A program made the translations under genes and the position numbers. This document shows positions 27,764-36,200 of a DNA stretch of 64,000 bases, one piece after another. The stretch is from assembly GCA_015654925.1 (NCBI GenBank), contig JAATFX010000146.1, positions 121,707-185,706 on the forward strand, given 5' to 3'. Position 1 is the stretch's first letter. Every line of letters begins with the position of its first letter. The DNA comes from Enterobacterales bacterium (GTDB lineage Bacteria; Pseudomonadota; Gammaproteobacteria; Enterobacterales; Enterobacteriaceae). The notes beneath the pieces are model-generated. The model had not been told where the DNA came from. It was given only the letters and a program-made list of their open reading frames with translations, and searched no databases.

Positions 27764-28627
27764 ATGACAACTTCTGCTTCCCAACTCTCGTCATTGCAGG
27801 ATGATATACGCGACCGCTACGATACGCTCAGTAAGCGTTTGAAGCAGGTGGCGCGCTATATACTGGATAATAGTACCAGTATTCCTTTCGATACTATCGC
27901 CTCTATTGCCGACAAGGCCAACGTCCCGCCTTCGACGCTAATCCGTTTTGCCAATGCGTTTGGTTTTGATGGCTTCAACGAAATGAAACAGGTATTTCGC
28001 CAGCATATGATGGAGGACACTGTCAGCTATACCGAACGCGCCCGGTTATTCCGCCAGACCGCCGGCAGGGAGGCCAATGCCCCGGAAACGCCGATGGAAA
28101 TACTGAGCATGTTCAGCATGGTCAACAGCATGGCGCTTCAACAATTGCCGGGGCAGATCAAAGAAGATGATTTGGCGCGCGCGGTGAAACTCCTGGCGGA
28201 GGCCAGCAATATATATGTGATTGGGCTGCGCCGCTCTTTCAGCATCGCCTCTTATCTGACTTATGCTTTGCGGCACCTGGAGCGTCGCGCTTTTCTTATC
28301 GACGGACTGGGCGGTATGTTTGCCGAGCAGTTGAGCATGGTGCAGTCCGATGACGTGGTGATCGCCATCAGTTATTCGCCCTATGCCCAGGAAGTGGTGG
28401 AACTGGTCTCCATGGGAGCGAAAAACGGCGCCAGGCAAATCGCCATTACCGATAGTCTGGTGAGTCCGCTGGCCGCTTTCAGCGAAGTGTGTTTTGTGGT
28501 GCGCGAAGCGCAGGTGGATGGGTTCCGTTCCCAGGTATCCTCCATGTGTTTGTCCCAGACGCTAATGCTGTCTCTGGCGATGCAAAATGCCACCTACCTG
28601 CCCGGCGATACGCCAAAGGTTGGCTGA
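27764..28627 (+). CDS. iolR: RpiR-family regulator of inositol catabolism (IolR-like)
   Basis: A 287-residue MurR/RpiR regulator with an N-terminal HTH domain (about residues 15-85, A-N-V-P-P-S-T-L-I-R-F-A-N-A-F-G-F) and a C-terminal SIS sugar-phosphate-binding domain (about 125-265). It lies inside the inositol cluster and matches the type of repressor controlling iol genes in Salmonella and Sinorhizobium. The start is ATG 27764 or a GTG four codons earlier. The symbol is inferred from context and family. Confidence 0.85.
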   Translation: MTTSASQLSSLQDDIRDRYDTLSKRLKQVARYILDNSTSIPFDTIASIADKANVPPSTLIRFANAFGFDGFNEMKQVFRQHMMEDTVSYTERARLFRQTAGREANAPETPMEILSMFSMVNSMALQQLPGQIKEDDLARAVKLLAEASNIYVIGLRRSFSIASYLTYALRHLERRAFLIDGLGGMFAEQLSMVQSDDVVIAISYSPYAQEVVELVSMGAKNGARQIAITDSLVSPLAAFSEVCFVVREAQVDGFRSQVSSMCLSQTLMLSLAMQNATYLPGDTPKVG

Positions 28628-28702
28628 TGCGCCACGTGCAACTCCTGCAAGTCCGATGATAGGCAGCGCCTCCGGCGGGAGGCGCTGATACGGGCGTTAA
28701 GG

Positions 28703-29524
28703 CTAAGGCGCTTTGGGATAATCCGCCGAGTTGATCCAGGCATGGTCCTTTTCCCAGGTGAACTGCCATTTCCGCACGGGACCGGCCATTACATTCAGAT
28801 AATAATCATCGTAACCCGCCAGGGTCGCCACCGGGTGATAGCCGCGCGGGACTTTTACCACGTCGCGGTCATACACGGCCAAACATTCGTCAAGGGAGCG
28901 ATCGTCCGTGTAGATCCGCTGCAGGCAAAATCCCTGGGACGGGTCGAGACGATGATAATAGGTTTCTTCCAGATAGGTTTCATGCGCCGAGTTTTCCGTA
29001 TCATGCTTATGGCTGGGATAAGAACTGGTATCCCCCTCGGTGGTAAATACCTCCACCACCAGCAGGCTATCCGCCGGGTCGCTTTCCGGCAAAATATTAT
29101 GGACCAGCCGCCTGTTACGCCCCTTGCCCCGTTGCTCGACACCCACATCAGCCGGAGCGATAAGCCGCGCCGGCAAATCGCCCTTGCCGGGCGCCCGGCA
29201 AACCGCGAGCTCCACATCGGTGTGCGCGACGATATGCGCGTGGTCATGATGAGGAACGTAAACCGAATAAGGCGGAATGCGTTCAAACGGACTCATACGT
29301 TTGCCGATATGGCTGAATTCGGCATTACGGGTGGTGATGGTGGCCAAGCCGGCCACCATCACCAGGCAAAGCTCCTGCCCGCCGCTGTCGAGATCCAACG
29401 CCTGGTCTTTTTTTAGCTGGTAGGCGTCAAAACCCACATAACGCCAGCCGGCATTGGCCGGGGTAATGTGCTGGATGCGTCCGCTATCATCCCCCGCATG
29501 GTACTTTGATAATAATGTGGTCAC
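28703..29524 (-). CDS. iolB: 5-deoxy-glucuronate isomerase
   Basis: A 273-residue cupin-fold enzyme that isomerises 5-deoxy-D-glucuronate to 5-keto-2-deoxy-gluconate. Metal-binding residues appear in S-Y-P-S-H-K-H-D near residue 168, E-T-Y-L-E-E-T-Y-Y-H near 186 and P-R-G-Y-H-P near 230. It uses a GTG start with AGGAGG five bases before it. It is transcribed toward iolR from the intergenic region shared with the iron alcohol dehydrogenase. Confidence 0.95.
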   Translation of the reverse strand: MTTLLSKYHAGDDSGRIQHITPANAGWRYVGFDAYQLKKDQALDLDSGGQELCLVMVAGLATITTRNAEFSHIGKRMSPFERIPPYSVYVPHHDHAHIVAHTDVELAVCRAPGKGDLPARLIAPADVGVEQRGKGRNRRLVHNILPESDPADSLLVVEVFTTEGDTSSYPSHKHDTENSAHETYLEETYYHRLDPSQGFCLQRIYTDDRSLDECLAVYDRDVVKVPRGYHPVATLAGYDDYYLNVMAGPVRKWQFTWEKDHAWINSADYPKAP

Positions 29525-30082
29525 ACAGTCCTCCTGTTCAAATCAACTCCGACGCCCTGGCCGGACAGGCTTATGGACCGGCTAAGGAACATGACGGAGG
29601 GGTGAAGATTATTAAATTTTTATCACCATACCCATTCGGAATAAATATTTCAAATTCATTGTTTTGAAATTTTAATTTAATGAGAGGCTCCGCACAATTT
29701 CGACGGATAGCCGCTAATTTCGCCGATGGCAAATGCGAAGGCCCACGATGTTTCTTGCCCCCGCCCGATAGCGTGTCTTGCTATACAAAAAACGTTGGTG
29801 ATGTTGACTAAGATCATAAAAGAACCTGCTGGGCCCATTACCCTACTCGATACGGCTTGCCGGCGGGACGTCGCGGCGCGTCAGTCTGAATTTTATGCTG
29901 CGGATCTAAAAAATTAAATTTCACCATTAATTTAATTTGAAATAAATGTTCTAATATGCAGAGCAGAACATCCCTCGGCAGTGCTCCGCTTAAAGAGACT
30001 TTCATCATTATTAACGGTGGAACCGAGCTGGCGGGGTGGTATGGATAACATTTTTGATTACTCACATACCTAAGGAACAACC
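29525..30082. promoter_or_regulatory. Divergent iolB / iron-alcohol-dehydrogenase control region
   Basis: A 558-base AT-rich gap with GGAATAAATATTTCA (29638-29652), identical to the element in the iolA/iolC gap, and a weaker GAAATAAATGTTC (29939-29951) nearer the alcohol dehydrogenase. Both fit the candidate IolR site. No gene was seen. Confidence 0.5.
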
Positions 30083-31228
30083 ATGACAATTTCAACTTTT
30101 TCCCTGCCCCGTAATATTATTTATGGGGAAAATGCATTAGATCATTTATCGCAGTTAACTGGTAAAAGAGCCGCACTGGTGACCGGCGGCAGTTCGATGA
30201 AGCGTCTGGGTTTTTTAAAGCGGGCCGAGGATCTGTTAAAACAGGCCAAATTCGAATGCATCATTATTGATAATGTCGAGCCGAACCCCTCGGTTGAAAC
30301 CGTACGTAAAGGCGCTGAAGCGATGCTGGCCTTCCAGCCGGACTGGATCGTGGCTATCGGCGGGGGCTCGGCACTGGATGCGGCCAAAGTGATGTGGTGT
30401 TTTTATGAACATCCGCACTTGAGTTTCGAGGACATTATCCCCGTCGGCGCCATGCCGCCGTTGCGCGCGAAAGCCCGCTTCGTGGCGATCCCTTCCACCA
30501 GCGGCAGCGCTTCGGAAATCACCGCGTTTTCGGTTATTACCGATACCCAGAATCATATTAAATATCCTATCGTAGCGGCGGATATGGTGCCGGATATCGC
30601 CATTCTCGACCCGCTTATTCCGGCGAAGATGCCGCCGCATATTACCGTCCATACCGGCATGGATGTATTGACCCATGCCCTGGAAGCCTATGTTTCCACC
30701 GCGGCGACGTCTTTTACCGATCCTTATGCTGTCGAGGCCATCCGGCTGGTGTTTGACAATCTGGAAACCGCCTATCTGCAACCGGATAATATGATGGCCC
30801 GTTATAATATGCATAACGCCTCAGCCCTGGCCGGCATCGCCTTTACCAATGCTTCGCTGGGCCTGGTTCATTCCATGGCGCACAAAATCGGCGGTGAGTT
30901 CGGTATTACCCACGGACTGGCCAATGCGATTATGCTGCCCTATATCATTCAATATAATCGCCTATCCACCGATAAATATAGCCAGTTGGAAAAAACCTTG
31001 AGAATCAAAAATCTGATAGCCGCGATCAGGGATCTCAATCAACGGCTGGATATTCCCAGCACCTTAAAGGAATGCCGGGAAGTAGCCATTGAGGAAAAGA
31101 AATTCAATACCGTGCTGGAAAGAATGAGCAAAAATGCGTTGGCCGATCCCTGTACATTAACGAATCCCGGTCATCCCGGGGTGGCGGATGTCAGAATCCT
31201 TTATCAGCAAAGCTATTATGGCGAATAA
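30083..31228 (+). CDS. Iron-containing alcohol dehydrogenase within the inositol cluster
   Basis: A 381-residue group III alcohol dehydrogenase with the cofactor motif G-G-G-S-A-L-D (93-99) and metal ligands D194, H198, H263 and H277. It is distinct from the fucO product at 1-2 kb. It lies between iolB and iolA and shares the candidate IolR motif, so it is probably induced by inositol. Reduction of malonate semialdehyde or a related aldehyde is possible but unproven. Confidence 0.88.
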   Translation: MTISTFSLPRNIIYGENALDHLSQLTGKRAALVTGGSSMKRLGFLKRAEDLLKQAKFECIIIDNVEPNPSVETVRKGAEAMLAFQPDWIVAIGGGSALDAAKVMWCFYEHPHLSFEDIIPVGAMPPLRAKARFVAIPSTSGSASEITAFSVITDTQNHIKYPIVAADMVPDIAILDPLIPAKMPPHITVHTGMDVLTHALEAYVSTAATSFTDPYAVEAIRLVFDNLETAYLQPDNMMARYNMHNASALAGIAFTNASLGLVHSMAHKIGGEFGITHGLANAIMLPYIIQYNRLSTDKYSQLEKTLRIKNLIAAIRDLNQRLDIPSTLKECREVAIEEKKFNTVLERMSKNALADPCTLTNPGHPGVADVRILYQQSYYGE

Positions 31229-31251
31229 AGCTTTTTGATTCTGGCCAATCA

Positions 31252-31287
31252 GCGTTACGGTGCGGTTATTTAACCGCCCCGTAACGC
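31252..31287. terminator. Bidirectional hairpin between convergent genes
   Basis: GCGTTACGG (31252-31260) pairs with CCGTAACGC (31279-31287), and inside it GCGGTTA pairs partly with TTAACCGC. The hairpin sits in the 83-base gap between the convergent alcohol dehydrogenase and iolA genes. Its flanks lack a long T run. Confidence 0.6.
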
Positions 31288-31311
31288 CGGGCCAAAAATT
31301 AATAATCCTGA

Positions 31312-32823
31312 TTAAATCGTGCCATCCCAGGAATCCACTTTTTCGCGTTTACGTTCTTCCTCATCAAACCAGCGGCTGGTAACGCACTTGGTTTCGGTAT
31401 AAAAGCGCACGCCGTCCTTGCCCAGGCAATGTAAATCGCCAAAAAACGAATTTTTATGTCCCGAGAAGGGGAACACGCCGACCGGTACCGGAATACCCAC
31501 ATTGATGCCCACCATGCCGCCGTGGGTCCGTTTCTGGAATTCCCGCGCATAATGGCCGCTTTGCGTGAAGATCACCGAACCATTGGCTAACGGATTTCGG
31601 TTCATGATGCTCAGGCCTTCCTCAAAGTTTTTCACCCGTTTGAAACATAACACCGGGCCGAAAACCTCTTCGGTACCGATACTCATTTCCTCGGTCACAT
31701 GATCAAGCAGGGTCGGGCCGACATAATAACCGTTCTCGAACCCCGCAACTTTATAGCCCCGGCCATCAAGCACCAATTTAGCGCCTTCCTCGATCCCTTT
31801 GGTTATCCAATTTTCCACCGACTTTTTATGTTCGGGCGAGATAACCGGTCCCATATCCGTTTCTTTCCGATAACCGGGGCCGACTTTCAGCGCCTGCGCT
31901 TTTTCCAAAATGGCCGCGATCAGCCGATCGGCGATCTCTTCCTGCACCACTACCACCGGCAATGCCATGCAGCGTTCGCCCGCGCAGCCAAAGGCGGCAT
32001 TGATAATACCCGCCGCGGTGCGGGCTATGGGGGCATCCGCCAGCACCAAAGCATGATTTTTCGCTTCACACAGCGCCTGGACGCGTTTGCCGTGCGCCGC
32101 CGCTTTAGAATAGACATGCAGGCCCACCGAGGTCGAGCCGACAAAAGAGACGCCGTTGACATCGGGATGAGTCAGGAAGAGATCGGCTTCGTTGCGCGAG
32201 CAGGTCACAATATTAATGACGCCGTCAGGCACGCCGGCTTCCTGATAGAGTTTGGCGATTTCCATACAGGTCATCGGCGTCATGCTGGCCGCCTTGATCA
32301 CCATGGTATTGCCGGAGGCGATACACAGCGGGGCCATCCAGCCCATGGGGATCATGGCGGGAAAATTGAATGGCACGATACCGGCAAACACCCCGATTGG
32401 TTCGCGAAACAGGGTGGTGTCGATGCCGACCGAGGCATCCATCAGACTTTCACCCGCTAATAATGTCGGGATAGAACAGGCCAGTTCCGTACCCTCCTTG
32501 GCCTTCAACACGTCCCCCAGCGCATCGCCCCAGGCTTTACCATTTTCACGCGCCACCAGTTCCGTCAGGCGTTCCTCATGTTTAACCAGCAGTTCGCGCA
32601 CCTGGAACATGATCTGCGCCCGTTTGATCGCCGGGGTATTCGCCCAGGCCGGGAATGCTTGACGGGCGGCGGCAATGGCGGTTTTCACTTCGTCCTCGGT
32701 GCAGCAGGGCGCTTTGGCGATAATGTCGCCGGTGCTGGGATTACGCACGTCCATAAAGCGCGTGGTTTTGGAGTCGAGCCAGCGGCCGTCAACCAAGTAC
32801 TGCAATGTTTTGACTGTAGACAT
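31312..32823 (-). CDS. iolA: CoA-acylating methylmalonate/malonate-semialdehyde dehydrogenase
   Basis: A 503-residue aldehyde dehydrogenase of the MmsA/IolA type. It converts malonate semialdehyde to acetyl-CoA and CO2, the last step of inositol catabolism. Typical segments are F-N-F-P-A-M-I-P near residue 150, F-V-G-S-T-S-V-G near 225 and the catalytic Cys in F-G-C-A-G-E-R-C-M-A near 285. The start at 32823 has GGAG nine bases upstream; two in-frame ATGs slightly earlier lack spacing. It is divergent from iolC. Confidence 0.93.
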   Translation of the reverse strand: MSTVKTLQYLVDGRWLDSKTTRFMDVRNPSTGDIIAKAPCCTEDEVKTAIAAARQAFPAWANTPAIKRAQIMFQVRELLVKHEERLTELVARENGKAWGDALGDVLKAKEGTELACSIPTLLAGESLMDASVGIDTTLFREPIGVFAGIVPFNFPAMIPMGWMAPLCIASGNTMVIKAASMTPMTCMEIAKLYQEAGVPDGVINIVTCSRNEADLFLTHPDVNGVSFVGSTSVGLHVYSKAAAHGKRVQALCEAKNHALVLADAPIARTAAGIINAAFGCAGERCMALPVVVVQEEIADRLIAAILEKAQALKVGPGYRKETDMGPVISPEHKKSVENWITKGIEEGAKLVLDGRGYKVAGFENGYYVGPTLLDHVTEEMSIGTEEVFGPVLCFKRVKNFEEGLSIMNRNPLANGSVIFTQSGHYAREFQKRTHGGMVGINVGIPVPVGVFPFSGHKNSFFGDLHCLGKDGVRFYTETKCVTSRWFDEEERKREKVDSWDGTI

Positions 32824-33410
32824 ATTCATATACTCCATAATTTAATAAGGAAATTTTTCGTTTGCTATGCGTCGTCATGGACGACGGCTGATACCTTGGC
32901 TGCGATGCCATCCTGCCGCTTATCCGAGCGATCTCGGTGGCGCTGGCCGCGCCGTCGGGAGTCATGGCTTTAACCACCGTTACGACCTCTTGTGGGCCAC
33001 GGGGATGCGCGCATCGGTCCGCGGCCTAACGGGCTGCTGACGGCATTATAAGGTTGTAACGTTTTATAAAAATCCAATTTGGAATAAATATTTCACTTAT
33101 GGGATATGGATCAAGAAAATGGAACTTCCATTTCTTGGTGCATGTTCACGGATAACCTACGTCGAGGAAAAGCAATATTTTATATTTAAAACAATTAGTT
33201 AATTTAATTCAGCTTTTTATTGCCTGTGGAATGATGGGCTAAAATCGTGGTTAAAATAAGCTTTAATATCATTGGGTTGTAATATGGCAGTTGCATAAAC
33301 GCTGACACAGTGAGGTTATTCTTGAGACGCATTTGTTTTAATGTTATTGAAAACGAAATTTTTACTCCTCATAATATCTTCAGTCTTTTTTTATGAGGGG
33401 ATTGCACATT
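32824..33410. promoter_or_regulatory. Divergent iolA / iolC control region
   Basis: A 587-base region. GGAATAAATATTTCA (33081-33095) is identical to the element before iolB, and with the following CTTATGGGATA resembles the iolD upstream element. A further palindrome AATGGAACTTCCATTT lies near 33118-33133. No gene is apparent; an SD-sequestering hairpin at the iolC end is listed separately. Confidence 0.5.
33365..33400 (+). promoter_or_regulatory. Hairpin covering the iolC ribosome-binding site
   Basis: CTCCTCATAA (33365-33374) can pair with TTATGAGGGG (33391-33400) over ten positions with one G-U, around a 16-base loop. The right arm contains the GAGGGG that serves ATG 33411. If it forms in the mRNA, the ribosome site is hidden. 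Confidence 0.5.
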
Positions 33411-35381
33411 ATGGGTACAGCGCAGCAGCAAAAAACGCTTGATGTCATTTGCATTGGGCGCATCGCGCTCGATTTGTACGGACAACAAATCGGCGCCCGG
33501 TTGGAGGATATGGCCACCTTCGCTAAATATCTTGGCGGGTCGTCAGGCAATGTTGCCTATGGCACGGCGGTTCAGGGCCTGAAGTCCGGCATGCTGGCGC
33601 GGGTGGGCGACGAGCATATGGGCCGTTTCCTGCGCGAGGAGTTACAGCGCGCCGGAGTGGACACCCGCTATCTTATTACTGACAAAGAGCGGCTGACGGC
33701 GCTGGTGATCTTGGGGGTAAAAGACCAGGAAACCTTCCCATTGATTTTCTATCGTGAAAACTGCGCGGATATGGCGTTGAGTCCCGAGGATATCGACGAG
33801 AACTACATCGCCTCCAGCCGCGCGGTGGCAATAACCGGTACCCATCTTTCCCATCCGAATACCCGCGCCGCAGTGCTTAAAGCGCTGGCGTTCGCCCGGC
33901 GCCACGGTTTGCGCCGGGCGCTGGACATCGACTACCGGCCGGTACTATGGGGCCTGACCGCCCTTGGGGACGGCGAGACCCGTTTCATCTCATCCGAACG
34001 TGTCACCCGCGAATTACAAGAAGTGCTGCACCATTTCGATTTGATTGTGGGTACCGAGGAGGAATTCCATATTGCCGGCGGCAGCACCGATACGCTGACG
34101 GCGCTGCGCAATGTCCGCCAGGTCAGTAAAGCTACCCTGGTTTGCAAGCGGGGAGCCCAGGGATGCTCGGTATTTGAAGGGGATATTCCGGCCGGCTGGG
34201 ACGCGGTGGCGCTCTATAGCGGTGTCCGGGTGGATGTACTGAATGTACTGGGAGCGGGCGACGCGTTTATGTCCGGCCTGTTGCGCGGTTATCTCAATGA
34301 TGAAGGGTGGGCAAAGGCCTGCCGCTACGCCAATGCTTGTGGTGCGCTGGTGGTGTCCCGCCATGGCTGCGCGCCGGCGATGCCGACCCGGATCGAACTG
34401 GACGATTACCTGTTGCGTGAGAAATCCGTGCCGCGGCCGGATACAGATGTGCAATTGAATCATCTGCACCGGGTGACCACCCGTAAACAGCAGTGGTCCG
34501 AGTTATGCGTGTTCGCCTTTGATCACCGCAAGCAACTGGCCGACATGGCCCATGCCGCCGGGCGGGAGGAAGGCGATATCCCCCGGTTGAAATTATTGTT
34601 GCTCCAAGGCGCGCGGGCAGCGGCCGACGAGGCGGGGTTGAAACATAATAGCGGCATCCTGGCGGACACGACATTCGGCCAGGCGGCTCTTAACGAGGTC
34701 ACCGGCCATGGCTGGTGGGTTGGCCGCCCGATCGAGTTGCCCGGCTCGCGGCCGCTGCGCCTGGAACATGGCGATATTGGCTCGCAATTGGTGGGTTGGC
34801 CGCTGGAGCATGTGGTGAAATGTCTGGTGTTTTATCATCCCAAAGACAGCGAGGCGATGCGGCGCGAACAGGAAGCGTTAATCACCGAGGTATATCATGC
34901 TTGCTGCCGGACCGGCCACGAATTGTTGCTGGAAGTGATCTTGCCGGAGGATAATCCGGACCGGGATGAAAAGTATTATGGGCAGATCCTGTCGCGCTTG
35001 TATGCGTTGGGGATTCAGCCGAACTGGTGGAAGCTGCCGCCGCTGTCACCGGCGGGCTGGCGGGATATCAGCCGGGTGATTGAACGCCATGACGGCTATT
35101 GCCGGGGAGTGGTGATCCTGGGACTGGACGCGCCGGAGGCAAGCCTGAAGGACGGTTTCGCGGCGGCGGCGGACGTGCCGTTGGTGAAGGGATTCGCGGT
35201 GGGAAGGACTATTTTCGGCGAGCCGGCGGCTAAATGGTTCAGGGGCGAACTGGATGATGGTCAATTGATAGCGGCGGTGAAATTGAATTTCCTCAGGCTG
35301 ATCGGATATTGGCGGCACTATCGTCCCACAAAACTCGTCCCACAAAACTCGTCCCATAAAACTCGGCCCGTAAAACACTGA
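33411..35381 (+). CDS. iolC: Bifunctional 5-dehydro-2-deoxygluconokinase / aldolase (IolC fused to DUF2090)
   Basis: A 656-residue fusion. Residues 1 to about 325 form a PfkB kinase (K-Y-L-G-G-S-S-G-N-V-A near 40; catalytic Asp in L-G-A-G-D-A-F near 283) that phosphorylates 5-keto-2-deoxy-gluconate. Residues from about 340 to 640 form a DUF2090 domain beginning F-A-F-D-H-R, which is annotated as the 5-dehydro-2-deoxyphosphogluconate aldolase in such fusions, giving dihydroxyacetone phosphate and malonate semialdehyde. No separate iolJ is needed. ATG 33411 has GAGGGG; an earlier ATG at 33393 does not. The last 18 or so residues come from a 14-base tandem repeat. Confidence 0.92.
   Translation: MGTAQQQKTLDVICIGRIALDLYGQQIGARLEDMATFAKYLGGSSGNVAYGTAVQGLKSGMLARVGDEHMGRFLREELQRAGVDTRYLITDKERLTALVILGVKDQETFPLIFYRENCADMALSPEDIDENYIASSRAVAITGTHLSHPNTRAAVLKALAFARRHGLRRALDIDYRPVLWGLTALGDGETRFISSERVTRELQEVLHHFDLIVGTEEEFHIAGGSTDTLTALRNVRQVSKATLVCKRGAQGCSVFEGDIPAGWDAVALYSGVRVDVLNVLGAGDAFMSGLLRGYLNDEGWAKACRYANACGALVVSRHGCAPAMPTRIELDDYLLREKSVPRPDTDVQLNHLHRVTTRKQQWSELCVFAFDHRKQLADMAHAAGREEGDIPRLKLLLLQGARAAADEAGLKHNSGILADTTFGQAALNEVTGHGWWVGRPIELPGSRPLRLEHGDIGSQLVGWPLEHVVKCLVFYHPKDSEAMRREQEALITEVYHACCRTGHELLLEVILPEDNPDRDEKYYGQILSRLYALGIQPNWWKLPPLSPAGWRDISRVIERHDGYCRGVVILGLDAPEASLKDGFAAAADVPLVKGFAVGRTIFGEPAAKWFRGELDDGQLIAAVKLNFLRLIGYWRHYRPTKLVPQNSSHKTRPVKH
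35322..35377 (+). repeat. Four 14-base tandem repeats at the 3' end of iolC
   Basis: Two exact copies of CGTCCCACAAAACT (35322-35335, 35336-35349) are followed by a copy with one change (35350-35363) and a diverged fourth copy (35364-35377). The unit is not a multiple of three, so each copy is read in a different frame and the stop codon lies just past the array. Confidence 0.85.
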
Positions 35382-35421
35382 AGCCCGCCGCAATGGTTTT
35401 AAAAATATCCGATCCCGGGGG

Positions 35422-35450
35422 CTTGAAAAATGCGCGGCCGATCTTATTTT
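35422..35450 (+). promoter_or_regulatory. Possible heat-shock sigma factor promoter of the hsp20 gene
   Basis: CTTGAAA (35422-35428) matches the sigma-32 -35 consensus and is followed after about 13 bases by ATCTTATTTT, only loosely like the -10 consensus. It lies about 120 bases before the hsp20 start. The -10 match is weak. Confidence 0.35.
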
Positions 35451-35478
35451 ATTAATGCATGGGCAAGGAGGCGCCGTC

Positions 35479-35526
35479 ATGAGCATCAGCGATGATAATG
35501 TCTCCGCTGACCAACGCGTAATATGA
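35479..35526 (+). CDS. Very short open frame with a strong ribosome site upstream of hsp20
   Basis: The sequence AAGGAGG is followed by ATG at 35479 and a 15-codon frame ending in TGA (M-S-I-S-D-D-N-V-S-A-D-Q-R-V-I). It lies between the possible heat-shock promoter and hsp20. It could be a leader peptide or the remnant of a lost gene; no homology is recognised. Confidence 0.3.
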   Translation: MSISDDNVSADQRVI

Positions 35527-35568
35527 AGATAAAGGCAGAGTGGTTGTGACTAACGAGGAGGTTTTATT

Positions 35569-36066
35569 ATGATTACTCATCCTTTTTCGCTTCTTCCTTC
35601 TTTAAATGATTCGCTGCTAACCGATCGGTTCAACCAAATTGACAAGCTGTTCAGCCGGCTGACCGGCAATGATCCGGTGGGGCAGTCCCCTTCCTACGAT
35701 ATTATCCAGCGCGGCGAGGGGAAATATGCGCTTACCCTTAGCGTGCCCGGCTATCAGGAATCCGAGCTGTCGGTGAGCACCCGCAATGGACAGTTGCTGA
35801 TCGAAGGCCATCATGATGATGGCCGGGCCGGCAAAGATGATGATGACAACTGGCTGCATCGGGGCATCAGCCGCAGCGATTTCACGCTACAGTTCAGCAT
35901 TCCGCGCGGCACCAAAGTCACCGGGGCCAAACTGGCCAACGGCCTGCTGGACGTTGAGCTCGAACATGAAATTCCCGAAGAGGAAAAACTGAAAAAAATC
36001 ACCATCCGGCGCGACGAACAGCCGGAGCAGCGCAAGGTCATTGAACACGCCGCCAGCGGGCAATAA
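35569..36066 (+). CDS. Small heat shock protein, Hsp20/IbpA-like
   Basis: A 165-residue alpha-crystallin-domain chaperone (domain about residues 40-145) that holds unfolded proteins for refolding. The Y-D-I-I-Q-R-G-E segment, the G-Y-Q-E-S-E-L-S-V stretch, the G-I-S-R-S-D-F-T-L-Q-F segment and the N-G-L-L-D-V-E-L motif follow the IbpA/IbpB pattern. The I-x-I motif lies at I-T-I near the C-terminus. An acidic D-D-D-D insert near residue 90 is longer than in E. coli IbpA. GAGGAGG precedes the start. Confidence 0.9.
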   Translation: MITHPFSLLPSLNDSLLTDRFNQIDKLFSRLTGNDPVGQSPSYDIIQRGEGKYALTLSVPGYQESELSVSTRNGQLLIEGHHDDGRAGKDDDDNWLHRGISRSDFTLQFSIPRGTKVTGAKLANGLLDVELEHEIPEEEKLKKITIRRDEQPEQRKVIEHAASGQ

Positions 36067-36126
36067 TCCTGCGCATGGGTGAAAGCAGGTAAATCAGCAT
36101 TGGTTTAGTCTTCCATAGGTTATTTG

Positions 36127-36158
36127 GCCCTGTTCTCTTGCGAGGACAGGGCTTTTTT
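36127..36158 (+). terminator. Intrinsic terminator of hsp20
   Basis: GCCCTGTTCTC and GAGGACAGGGC pair over 11 positions (one G-U) around TTGC and are followed by six T residues. It lies 60 bases after the hsp20 stop and before the convergent RpiR gene. Confidence 0.88.
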
Positions 36159-36200
36159 CTCATCGAAAACCAGGCATCAACCACGGATACAGACGCAGGT

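Noticed and set aside
29726..29917. 63-codon frame between iolB and the alcohol dehydrogenase
   Set aside because: No ribosome site, no homology, and it lies in an AT-rich control region.
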